A stretch of DNA of 36,892 nucleotides from DATIJC01 sp035479015 (GTDB lineage: Bacteria > Patescibacteriota > Microgenomatia > UBA1400 > UBA12028): NCBI GenBank assembly GCA_035479015.1, contig DATIJC010000049.1:1-36892 (forward strand), given 5' to 3'. Positions 31,257-36,892 of this stretch are shown piece by piece. Both the position numbers and the translations under genes were made by a program. The notes beneath the pieces were generated by a model. It saw nothing but the letters and a program-made list of their open reading frames with translations, had not been told where the DNA came from and did no database searches. The stretch's first letter is position 1, and every line of letters begins with the position of its first letter.

Positions 31257-31916
31257 TTAGTAAATATCAGTATCGACTTCTCCGCGATTAATTTTCTGAT
31301 TCAATTGATACCATCGAACTACTTCAATAGTAGTTGGCCTAAATCTTTCTGAATTCTCCAAACATTCCTCTGGCGTCATAACTTCCACTCGTCTGCCTAA
31401 ATTAGCCATTCTTTTCTTTAGCATTGATACCTCTTCGTCATCAAGTTGATATGTAAAAGTACCTACCATATATTCATGGCTACCTCTCCTATCTCTTGCC
31501 GTGTTTGATCCAACAACATTTTGTTCCGTTATGATAAAACTATTCATAAATACTAATTTCTTTGGATTGACTACGAGATCTAACTCCTCGAGAATTTCTC
31601 TCGACATTTCGTCATACTCACTCACATCTTTGTTATTCACAGCTCCCCCTGGGAAACTTAACATTTCTGGAACCAACATTGTTTCTTTTTCTACCCAACC
31701 GCGACGAAGTCGCAGGAACCAATTAGTAGACCTCTCAATTTTTATTTGATCTGCATGGTCCTCATCAGGAAGAGTTGTAAAGACAAAATATGTTTTTCCG
31801 TCGATAATTGTTGTAAGCGCGCAGCTTACTCCACGTCTTACATTATCCAATTCCTTACTCCGCATGCCAGTATTCGTATTCTTAGTATTTTCTGGTCTTT
31901 CATTGTTCATCCACAT
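31257..31916 (-). CDS. Nudix hydrolase domain protein
   Basis: The 219-residue protein has a Nudix-like box in its middle: FPGGAVNNKDVSEYDEMSRE followed by ILEELDL, keeping the REUxEE core that binds Mg but with a slightly altered spacing and Asp instead of the box's last Gly. The substrate (a nucleoside diphosphate derivative) is unknown. The N-terminal 25 residues are disordered and Asn-rich. The ATG at 31916 directly touches a TGT-TAAGAT box; the ATG at 31910 would give the 6-nt leaderless spacing seen elsewhere and may be the real start. The region is AT-rich. Confidence 0.78.
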   Translation of the reverse strand: MWMNNERPENTKNTNTGMRSKELDNVRRGVSCALTTIIDGKTYFVFTTLPDEDHADQIKIERSTNWFLRLRRGWVEKETMLVPEMLSFPGGAVNNKDVSEYDEMSREILEELDLVVNPKKLVFMNSFIITEQNVVGSNTARDRRGSHEYMVGTFTYQLDDEEVSMLKKRMANLGRRVEVMTPEECLENSERFRPTTIEVVRWYQLNQKINRGEVDTDIY

Positions 31917-31956
31917 ATCTTAACATCTTGAATTCGCTCAATTGATTTTTTGGGAT

Positions 31957-31990
31957 AAAAACACAACCCCGCCCAGAGGCGGAGTTGTGT
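31957..31990 (-). terminator. Rho-independent terminator
   Basis: On the minus strand ACACAACTCCGCC pairs with GGCGGGGTTGTGT around a TCTG loop and runs into TTTT. It lies 17 nt after the stop of the DUF378 gene and would end the two-gene membrane protein transcript. Confidence 0.85.
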
Positions 31991-32007
31991 GAACAAAAAT
32001 TCAAAAA

Positions 32008-32229
32008 CTATTTCATTTTTGAACAAATTTTACAATCGTGCATATGAGTAGCACCAACATATACTGCTGATACACCCACGAGAACATATATAGCTCTCTC
32101 AATAGTCGGCATTGATCCAAAGAGCATCATTACCAGGTTTACATTGAATAATCCAACTAAACCCCAGTTTAGAGCTCCAACGAGAACCAAGAAGTACGCC
32201 ACTAAGTGAAGGTACATTTCTGATTTCAT
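32008..32229 (-). CDS. DUF378 family membrane protein
   Basis: The 73-residue protein matches the DUF378 (YuzA-like) pattern: LVLVGALNWGLVGLFNVNLV in the first helix and ERAIYVLVGVSAVYVG in the second. The function of the family is not known. A short C-terminal tail adds two cysteines and a histidine pair (THMHDCKICSKMK), which could bind a metal. Its ATG overlaps the upstream TGA (ATGA), so it is coupled to the ferric-reductase-like gene. Confidence 0.85.
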   Translation of the reverse strand: MKSEMYLHLVAYFLVLVGALNWGLVGLFNVNLVMMLFGSMPTIERAIYVLVGVSAVYVGATHMHDCKICSKMK

Positions 32230-32882
32230 ATTTTACTCACCTCGCTTCCTTGTTTAACTGTACTCTTTAGGCGCCAGTCATAAAAGAGTGAGGTTATTTC
32301 AGCAGAGGCGGTAAGAAGTGCAAGTAGTGTCCATGTCCCTTTCAGCTGGAATGCGACATGGAGCATGATGACCCAGATGATCACATAAACGAGTTTATGG
32401 AGTGTTTTCCAATTTTTCCCAAGTCGTTTCACACTGAAATCGTTGGATGTTAGAAATAAGGGAAATAGCAGGAGCAACGTAATCAGACCAAAGATTTCAA
32501 AGAAATCCGAAGGTATCAAGCTGCCGCCTGTCAAAATAGTCGGGACAAAAAATTCAATCGAGGCGTGAGTAAATCCAAACATAAACGCAAGGATTCCCAT
32601 GTATCTGCGAAACATTATTCCTATAGTTATGAGCGGATGTCGAAAGCGAAAACGTCCAAATATCCCTGGCAATAAAACTGCGATTAACATAAGAAGTGCC
32701 AACTCACCAAATTTATTACCCAAATTCAAGATAAACAGGAAAATTTCATTTTTTACCGAGAAGCTGTATGCAAACAGCGTGACAGTAAGTGCCAGAAGAA
32801 CATAAACTATTTGAAATAACCGAATAAAAGTGGCTTTGTTGGCGGCAAAAAAAGTCTGCAACCACAGGAAAAACTTTTGCAT
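32226..32882 (-). CDS. Ferric-reductase-like transmembrane (MsrQ/YedZ-type) protein
   Basis: The 218-residue protein has six membrane segments and the histidines of a heme-binding core: His106 (GFTHASIE), His162 (WKTLHKLVY) and His175 (IMLHVAF). LGKNWKTLHKLVY is typical of MsrQ/YedZ-type proteins, which pass electrons to the periplasmic reductase MsrP. No msrP is seen nearby, so its partner is unknown. An extended -10 (TGA-TACGCT) ends 6 nt before the ATG. The partner gene here is instead a DUF378 protein. Confidence 0.8.
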   Translation of the reverse strand: MQKFFLWLQTFFAANKATFIRLFQIVYVLLALTVTLFAYSFSVKNEIFLFILNLGNKFGELALLMLIAVLLPGIFGRFRFRHPLITIGIMFRRYMGILAFMFGFTHASIEFFVPTILTGGSLIPSDFFEIFGLITLLLLFPLFLTSNDFSVKRLGKNWKTLHKLVYVIIWVIMLHVAFQLKGTWTLLALLTASAEITSLFYDWRLKSTVKQGSEVSKI

Positions 32883-32888
32883 CTTTTT

Positions 32889-32897
32889 AGCGTATCA
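32889..32897 (-). promoter_or_regulatory. Extended -10 promoter, leaderless ferric-reductase-like gene
   Basis: TGA-TACGCT on the minus strand ends 6 nt before the ATG at 32882. Confidence 0.5.
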
Positions 32898-32903
32898 CAT
32901 CAA

Positions 32904-34409
32904 TTAGTGAGTTTTCTGAAGCGCTTCGCCCACTGCAGTCTTTCGTCGCAATGGTGACGGATTGATCGCATGCAAGTCACTCACTTCTTTCACAGCACGG
33001 AAAACGAGCGACAAGATCACATCTTCTGTCAATGAATAAATGTTGTATGCCAATGTCGGCAATGAATACTCCATGTACGACATTTTGGCTTTGCGTGTCT
33101 CACCTTCGACAAATGATGGCAGACCGAATGGAAGCATATGATTGTCTAAATATTTTGTCCGTGCCGACGCCTCGCCTCCGTATGGTTTATAAAATTCTCC
33201 TTTATTGTCCACACAAAAGAGCATCCCACCGGGACTCTCAATCGTGCCACCACCCGCAATGCGTGATACTCCAATACCACTGGCACCTAGTGCGAGCGTG
33301 GTAGCGATGTGATCACTCGCTCCGCCCTCTACTATTACCGGAATCGATATTTCACCACGCATATCCCAGACCAGTTGGGGCCAATCGATCACTGAGCCAC
33401 TGCGTACTCCCGTGATGCATCGTCCCCCACCACCAATCCCTACATAGAGACCGTCTGCACCAGCATCTTCCAAACGCTTTGCTTGTTCTACATCCACCAC
33501 TTGTCCTGCAAAAATTTCGATCTTTCCATCCAGTTTTTTTCGCAGTTCCTTTACAGTGTCGTACACCGCTACACCTGGTTCAGGCGAGTACACACGGAAT
33601 ACGCGCACACCCGCTTCATATAGAGCGTCTGCGCGTTTGAGTGCCTTGTCCTTCTCAGTTTCTACGACACCCATCAAATTATGTTTCCACTGATTTAAAA
33701 GCCAAACCTTATCCTCACGGCCCACTAAAACTTCACTATCACGCAATGCGTTCATCGTTTCTGTAACTAAATCGACTTGACGTTTAATATCGTGAAATAC
33801 GCTGTTGCGCGGAATGCCTACGAGACAATGCAGCTGTGCCATGGTCGATAGGGCACTGACGCTGCCATAAATATCTGGCATTGCTGAACCAACGAGTAAA
33901 GATCGCGCACGTTTACCTAGTTTTACGAATGGACCGTATTCGAGACGTGTTCCTCTGCCAACTCGCTCCCTGTCACTGCCAACCACAGATACCCCTAAGT
34001 CAGAAATAGACAGCGCCAGTCCTTCATCTATGGCGTGGGTCATAATCTTTGAATCTACTATTGGAGGGGGAATAAATTTTCCATCCTGAACCTGGCGCAA
34101 TTGCGCTAGGCGCTGCGGGTGGTTAAAAATTTCCAAGACATATTGGCGAACACGTAAAGTTTTTACCATGATCTCTGGTGAGAGCATCATGGTTTTGGAA
34201 AAATCTAAGAAATCAAATGGGGTGCGCAGGAGTCCTTGATTTGGATATGCTAAATCTCCATCAGCACTTTCCAAAAACCAAAACTGTAAATAATCAGAGA
34301 CATCTTTTTCAAATGGTGCGAGTTTGGCTTGAATATACTCTTGCCAAACAGAATCACGAAATGTTGAAAATGAAGGTAACACCGGCAGTTTTAGCTTTTT
34401 TGTAGGCAC
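32904..34409 (-). CDS. Divergent IMP dehydrogenase/GMP reductase-like protein
   Basis: The 501-residue protein has an IMPDH-type barrel. VGSAMPDIYGSVSALSTMAQ stands for the SAPMDTVTE region; AGQVVDVEQAKRLEDAGADG leads into GIGGGGRCITG with Cys331 at the catalytic loop position; KPYGGEASARTKYL stands for the KxYRGMGS flap. CBS domains are absent, and there is a 110-residue N-terminal extension. The DSAHG motif is replaced by YSPEPG (274-279) and ADGG by VEGG (360-363), so IMP binding may differ. The start is GTG at 34409 because an extended -10 ends 6 nt before it. Confidence 0.8.
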   Translation of the reverse strand: MPTKKLKLPVLPSFSTFRDSVWQEYIQAKLAPFEKDVSDYLQFWFLESADGDLAYPNQGLLRTPFDFLDFSKTMMLSPEIMVKTLRVRQYVLEIFNHPQRLAQLRQVQDGKFIPPPIVDSKIMTHAIDEGLALSISDLGVSVVGSDRERVGRGTRLEYGPFVKLGKRARSLLVGSAMPDIYGSVSALSTMAQLHCLVGIPRNSVFHDIKRQVDLVTETMNALRDSEVLVGREDKVWLLNQWKHNLMGVVETEKDKALKRADALYEAGVRVFRVYSPEPGVAVYDTVKELRKKLDGKIEIFAGQVVDVEQAKRLEDAGADGLYVGIGGGGRCITGVRSGSVIDWPQLVWDMRGEISIPVIVEGGASDHIATTLALGASGIGVSRIAGGGTIESPGGMLFCVDNKGEFYKPYGGEASARTKYLDNHMLPFGLPSFVEGETRKAKMSYMEYSLPTLAYNIYSLTEDVILSLVFRAVKEVSDLHAINPSPLRRKTAVGEALQKTH

Positions 34410-34415
34410 CTGCGT

Positions 34416-34424
34416 AGATTATCA
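34416..34424 (-). promoter_or_regulatory. Extended -10 promoter, leaderless GTG-start gene
   Basis: TGA-TAATCT on the minus strand ends 6 nt before the GTG at 34409. No Shine-Dalgarno is visible. Confidence 0.5.
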
Positions 34425-34425
34425 T

Positions 34426-35625
34426 TTATTTCCGCACAAACAAGACAACATTGGGGATATTGCGTCCGGGACCTAACTTGTAACCGCCGGACCATAGCGC
34501 AGTAGAGCCCCCTGCATCTAAGTTCAGCGCATCATCCATACCAAGAGTCTTTAGTACTGTGGCTGCTTCTCCAAAACTTGCATTACGAACAAACCCGATA
34601 AATACTTGGCTGCCTTTGTGACCAAGAAATCCTCTGTACCCTTTACCCGTGAGTTTCGGATCTGATGTTGAAGCTAGAATCTGTCCACCCAAAAGTAAAG
34701 GCGGGTGATTTGAAATCACCCCATCTACGCCAGTATCACGTCCCCAATCCTGCGCATGTGCCTTATATGTTGCACTTTCGCCTGAAAAAATTGCTATCGG
34801 AACCTGACTATACACGTTGTTATCAGAGTTAAAATACACTTTATTCTTATTCATGACCAATTGATCAAAAGCATTTTTCTTGTCTGCACACTCAGGATAT
34901 GTTTCCGGGCAAAAATATGTTCCGTTGATACCGGCAAATGCGCCAGATCTCGCAGCATATGTGGCGAGTGGTAGCGCAGGACAGTTATTTGCGCAGGTCG
35001 AGTCAGAAGCAGTGTCGATAATTACTCTTGTCGATCCCAAATCTGCAGCAATAATATCAACCAAAAAGGTACCAGCGCTCGTTTGTACTTGTTGGCGCTT
35101 ATATCCGGATGAGGGCGCGCTATTTACTACTGGGACATTAGCTGTGGACGTAGCTGAAGCGGCTGCAAGTTTTGCAGCTTCGGCCGTTATCTTCGTTTGC
35201 AAACTTGCTGTCTGTGCTATGGCTTGATCATAATCACGCTTGCCAATGAGCGACAGTGCTTGAGCAAACAGCGAATCGAGCGGCGAGAGATTGCCTTTGC
35301 CATCTCGAAGATCCGCAAGTGATGAATACACGAGAGAGAGTTTTGTGTTTGCATCCTGCAGGTTTTTGATCTGTGACTCCAAATCATTATTGCGCTTTGT
35401 TTGGTCGACTGACTGCAGATCTTGTACTTGTTTTTGCGATGCTGCAAGCTGTTGCTCTAACTGCCGCTTTGTACTTTCCGTCTGTTGTTTAAAATTAAAA
35501 AAAGCTCGAGCAGTAAAGGCCGAAGCGATAATCACCACAAGCAAGAAAACTACTGCAATCTTTTCTTCAACTACAGTCAGAAGAATTGGGTGAAAGAATG
35601 GCTTGCTTGGTACTTTGTTGGCCAT
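34426..35625 (-). CDS. Membrane-anchored phosphodiester glycosidase (NAGPA/DUF2233-like)
   Basis: The 399-residue protein has one N-terminal membrane helix (about 23-43), a coiled coil (about 46-100, Gln/Lys-rich), a helical hairpin with Ala-rich linker, and a C-terminal catalytic domain (about 185-399). The domain shows FAGINGTYFCPE, VIDTASDSTCANNCPALP and the signature NLDAGGSTALW near the C-terminus. Family members such as NAGPA cleave phosphodiester-linked sugars. Here the target is probably a surface polymer. Four Cys in the domain could form disulfides. It is upstream of the IMPDH-like gene by 16 nt. Confidence 0.85.
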   Translation of the reverse strand: MANKVPSKPFFHPILLTVVEEKIAVVFLLVVIIASAFTARAFFNFKQQTESTKRQLEQQLAASQKQVQDLQSVDQTKRNNDLESQIKNLQDANTKLSLVYSSLADLRDGKGNLSPLDSLFAQALSLIGKRDYDQAIAQTASLQTKITAEAAKLAAASATSTANVPVVNSAPSSGYKRQQVQTSAGTFLVDIIAADLGSTRVIIDTASDSTCANNCPALPLATYAARSGAFAGINGTYFCPETYPECADKKNAFDQLVMNKNKVYFNSDNNVYSQVPIAIFSGESATYKAHAQDWGRDTGVDGVISNHPPLLLGGQILASTSDPKLTGKGYRGFLGHKGSQVFIGFVRNASFGEAATVLKTLGMDDALNLDAGGSTALWSGGYKLGPGRNIPNVVLFVRK

Positions 35626-35665
35626 CTCTATATGATGACAAAAAAATGAAGGGAGTACAAGTAAA

Positions 35666-35704
35666 TGTCATTCCTGCGAAGGCAGGAATCCAGACAACAA
35701 ATAA
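35666..35704. repeat. Left-type arm of palindromic repeat, outer border of metallopeptidase unit
   Basis: The 39-bp arm matches the reverse complement of 36714-36752 at 37 of 39 bases. It folds as ATTCCTGC/GCAGGAAT and continues CCAGACAAC toward the cargo, like the arm at 7482. It ends 2 nt before the stop of the coiled-coil gene. Confidence 0.88.
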
Positions 35705-35706
35705 TT

Positions 35707-36156
35707 TCATTGGTTTCGCTTCGGGAATAGATATTCAATCGCTATCTTTAGCATGACAGTTATTTGCGTTATTGTTGCTCCAATCATTACACGAAAGCCC
35801 CATTCATCTAGGTGAAAACTAAATTCACCAATAACCAGAGTTCTTCCTAGCGCCTGAAAAAGCATGAATATAAATACGACTAACGTTTCAATAGCGAGGA
35901 AAATAAAAAGCGCCTTTATTGTAAAACTTTTCAGCTTTATGTCTTGCGCGAGATCTTCATTTTTTAATTTTTCTCTCCTTGCTAGTTCATCCTCAATTGA
36001 AATAGGTTCTTCTTTTGGCTCAGGAATCTCTTTCCTATCAATTTTGTTCAAAGATAAAATCAGTTCATTCTTCAGCTCATCTTGTGCCTTCTCAAGTGCT
36101 TTCTGACGTTGCTTAAGTTGTTTTTCGATTTGCGGAAGTGATGCGCTTTTTGGCAT
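35707..36156 (-). CDS. Coiled-coil protein with two C-terminal membrane helices
   Basis: The 149-residue protein begins with a charged coiled coil (about 8-38), a Pro/Glu-rich hinge (41-53) and a second charged helix (54-76), followed by hydrophobic helices at about 78-102 and 120-143. I recognise no family. The ATG at 36156 lies 5 nt after the metallopeptidase gene, and both genes lie between inverted repeat arms, so the two proteins probably work together. Substrate, membrane sensor or effector roles are all possible. The region is more AT-rich than its surroundings. Confidence 0.72.
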   Translation of the reverse strand: MPKSASLPQIEKQLKQRQKALEKAQDELKNELILSLNKIDRKEIPEPKEEPISIEDELARREKLKNEDLAQDIKLKSFTIKALFIFLAIETLVVFIFMLFQALGRTLVIGEFSFHLDEWGFRVMIGATITQITVMLKIAIEYLFPKRNQ

Positions 36157-36161
36157 AAACT

Positions 36162-36686
36162 TTAGAGCAAGTGGAGCTTTTCTAAACGGATGGACATAGC
36201 AACCACTGAAACTTTGAACAACGAAGCACATTCTTCGACATTCTGAAGCGATCCCCATGCTTTTCTTACCAAATACTCTGGCATTATAAGAGAGGCTGCA
36301 AAGTTATTAGCCTCAGTCTCAATTATAGAAAAAGATGCTTGGTCTAAACGATAAAGCGTCCTATTAACCTCAAATTGATTGTCATCATCGACTACAATAT
36401 CTTGGCCCTTCACAATTTGGTCGTGAAGAAAGTAGTGTCCAAGTTCGTGTGCAATTGTAAAATATTGTCGAGTATCTGGTTTAATGAGGTTAACAAAGAT
36501 CTCAAATTTATTTTTCTCTTTATTGAAACGAATTGCGCCAGAAACCTCATCGGGGAGTTTCACTAAGTAAATAGAGAGGTCTTCCTTACTTTTCTCTATC
36601 TCCTTATATGGGAAAGGGCTTAGTCCCTCTGGGTTGTAAGTTTTTACCAAACTTTCTGCCTTGGCAATTGCAGTTAAAACACTCAT
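36162..36686 (-). CDS. ImmA/IrrE-family metallopeptidase
   Basis: The 174-residue protein has the zinc metallopeptidase motif HELGH (80-84) in FTIAHELGHYFLH, and the downstream glutamate site ETEANNFAASLIMP (123-136) that supplies the third zinc ligand. This is the DUF955/ImmA-IrrE pattern. Known members cut repressors of mobile elements (ImmA/ImmR) or stress regulators (IrrE/DdrO), usually next to an HTH gene; none is present here. A TAGAAT box ends 6 nt before the ATG. It is paired with a coiled-coil membrane protein gene. Confidence 0.88.
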   Translation of the reverse strand: MSVLTAIAKAESLVKTYNPEGLSPFPYKEIEKSKEDLSIYLVKLPDEVSGAIRFNKEKNKFEIFVNLIKPDTRQYFTIAHELGHYFLHDQIVKGQDIVVDDDNQFEVNRTLYRLDQASFSIIETEANNFAASLIMPEYLVRKAWGSLQNVEECASLFKVSVVAMSIRLEKLHLL

Positions 36687-36692
36687 ACCTAT

Positions 36693-36698
36693 ATTCTA
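36693..36698 (-). promoter_or_regulatory. -10 box before ImmA/IrrE-type gene
   Basis: TAGAAT on the minus strand, preceded directly by TG, ends 6 nt before the ATG at 36686. It lies inside the repeat-bounded unit, so the unit carries its own promoter. Confidence 0.45.
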
Positions 36699-36713
36699 CA
36701 TGAATATTTGAAG

Positions 36714-36752
36714 TTATTTATTGACTGGATTCCTGCCTTCGCAGGAATGACA
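36714..36752. repeat. Right-type arm of palindromic repeat, outer border of metallopeptidase unit
   Basis: The arm reads TTATTTATTGACTGG and then the ATTCCTGC/GCAGGAAT palindrome (as its complement), ending ATGACA. It is the inverted partner of 35666-35704 and shares its inner sequence with the right-type arm at 7886. The cysS stop is 3 nt beyond its outer end. Confidence 0.88.
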
Positions 36753-36754
36753 GG

Positions 36755-36892
36755 CTATTTCTTTTTTAGTTGTTGACCGGAACCAGTATCCTCGACGATC
36801 CACCCGAGCTTGGCGATCTCATCACGAAGCATATCGGAGGTTGCAAAATCATTTGCAAGACGCGCTGATTGTCGCTGTTCCACAAGCATAGC
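36755..36892 (-). CDS. cysS: Cysteinyl-tRNA synthetase, C-terminal end (5' part outside window)
   Basis: The last 45 residues are visible up to TAG. LVEQRQSARLANDFATSDML followed by RDEIAKLGWIVEDTGSG matches the conserved C-terminal end of CysRS (usually RxxARxxKDFAxADxIRDxLxxxGIxLEDTPxGT). The enzyme charges tRNA-Cys with cysteine. The body with the HIGH and KMSKS motifs lies beyond the right edge. The palindromic repeat arm begins 2 nt after the stop. Confidence 0.88.
   Translation of the reverse strand, partial: AMLVEQRQSARLANDFATSDMLRDEIAKLGWIVEDTGSGQQLKKK

Noticed and set aside
1..36892. Possible alternative genetic code (TGA as glycine, as in some Patescibacteria)
   Set aside because: TGA ends several well-defined genes at conserved C-termini and in ATGA junctions (1179-1181, 5505-5507, 32226-32228), so the standard bacterial code is used.
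1..36892. CRISPR array, prophage or insertion sequence with transposase
   Set aside because: No evenly spaced direct repeats, phage structural genes or transposase/integrase motifs were seen. The dispersed palindromes are irregularly spaced and no gene for their mobility is present in the window.

Overview
The window looks like chromosomal DNA of a reduced-genome bacterium of the candidate phyla radiation (Patescibacteria, probably a Parcubacteria-type lineage). This is an inference from gene content. Many core enzymes are shorter than usual (phosphoglycerate kinase, triosephosphate isomerase, RF1, UvrD-type helicase). Small orphan membrane proteins are common. There are PsbP-like and PEGA-type surface proteins and abundant GT-C glycosyltransferases. 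TGA is used as a stop at tight ATGA junctions, so the normal code (table 11) applies.

Layout. 1-1969 (+): the end of an unknown gene, a membrane-anchored PsbP-like protein, and tatD. 2104-7479 (+): an envelope-glycan block with a GT2 synthase, a GT39-like protein, a small membrane protein, a WecA/TagO-like phosphosugar transferase and a UbiA-type decaprenyl-phosphate phosphoribosyltransferase. 7480-7922: gene-poor stretch with a 46-residue membrane peptide gene, a terminator and two palindromic repeat arms. 7923-12370 (-): PEGA/SH3 lipoprotein, tRNA-Cys, an unknown gene, GAPDH, an unknown gene, a small lipoprotein and pgk. 12421-13179 (+): LytM peptidase with a clear promoter. 13181-17551 (-): lone receiver domain, pyrH, FemAB-like transferase, a small membrane protein and a UvrD/PcrA helicase. 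17583-20041 (+): tpiA, a GT2 and a PIG-V-like GT. 20203-21816 (-): a large membrane protein. 21829-24523 (+): protein O-mannosyltransferase-like gene, then rpmE-prfA. 24520-28966 (-): unknown gene, htrA, ctpA, the rpsF-ssb-rpsR operon and nadD. 28984-29808 (+): nadE. 29814-36892 (-): membrane protein, ychF, Nudix protein, DUF378 and ferric-reductase-like membrane proteins, a divergent IMPDH-like protein, a phosphodiester glycosidase, a coiled-coil membrane protein with an ImmA/IrrE-type metallopeptidase, and the 3' end of cysS.

Functional themes. Three lower-glycolysis genes (gap, pgk, tpiA) sit within 8 kb but in separate transcription units. NAD synthesis is represented by divergent nadD and nadE. 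Envelope construction (FemAB, LytM, WecA-like, UbiA-like, PMT-like) and envelope proteolysis (HtrA, CtpA) make up much of the rest.

Most notable signals. (1) A 111-bp palindromic repeat is inserted exactly in frame in nadE and adds 37 residues; a related copy lies before rpmE. (2) A dispersed palindromic repeat with distinguishable left and right arms brackets two different cargo segments (7482-7915 and 35666-36752) and also occurs as a compact 93-bp element (1979-2071). (3) At least ten genes have an extended -10 box (TGN-TAnnnT) ending only 6-9 nt before the start codon, which predicts leaderless transcripts, while other genes carry clear Shine-Dalgarno sequences. (4) An IMPDH-like protein has lost the usual nucleotide-binding aspartates.
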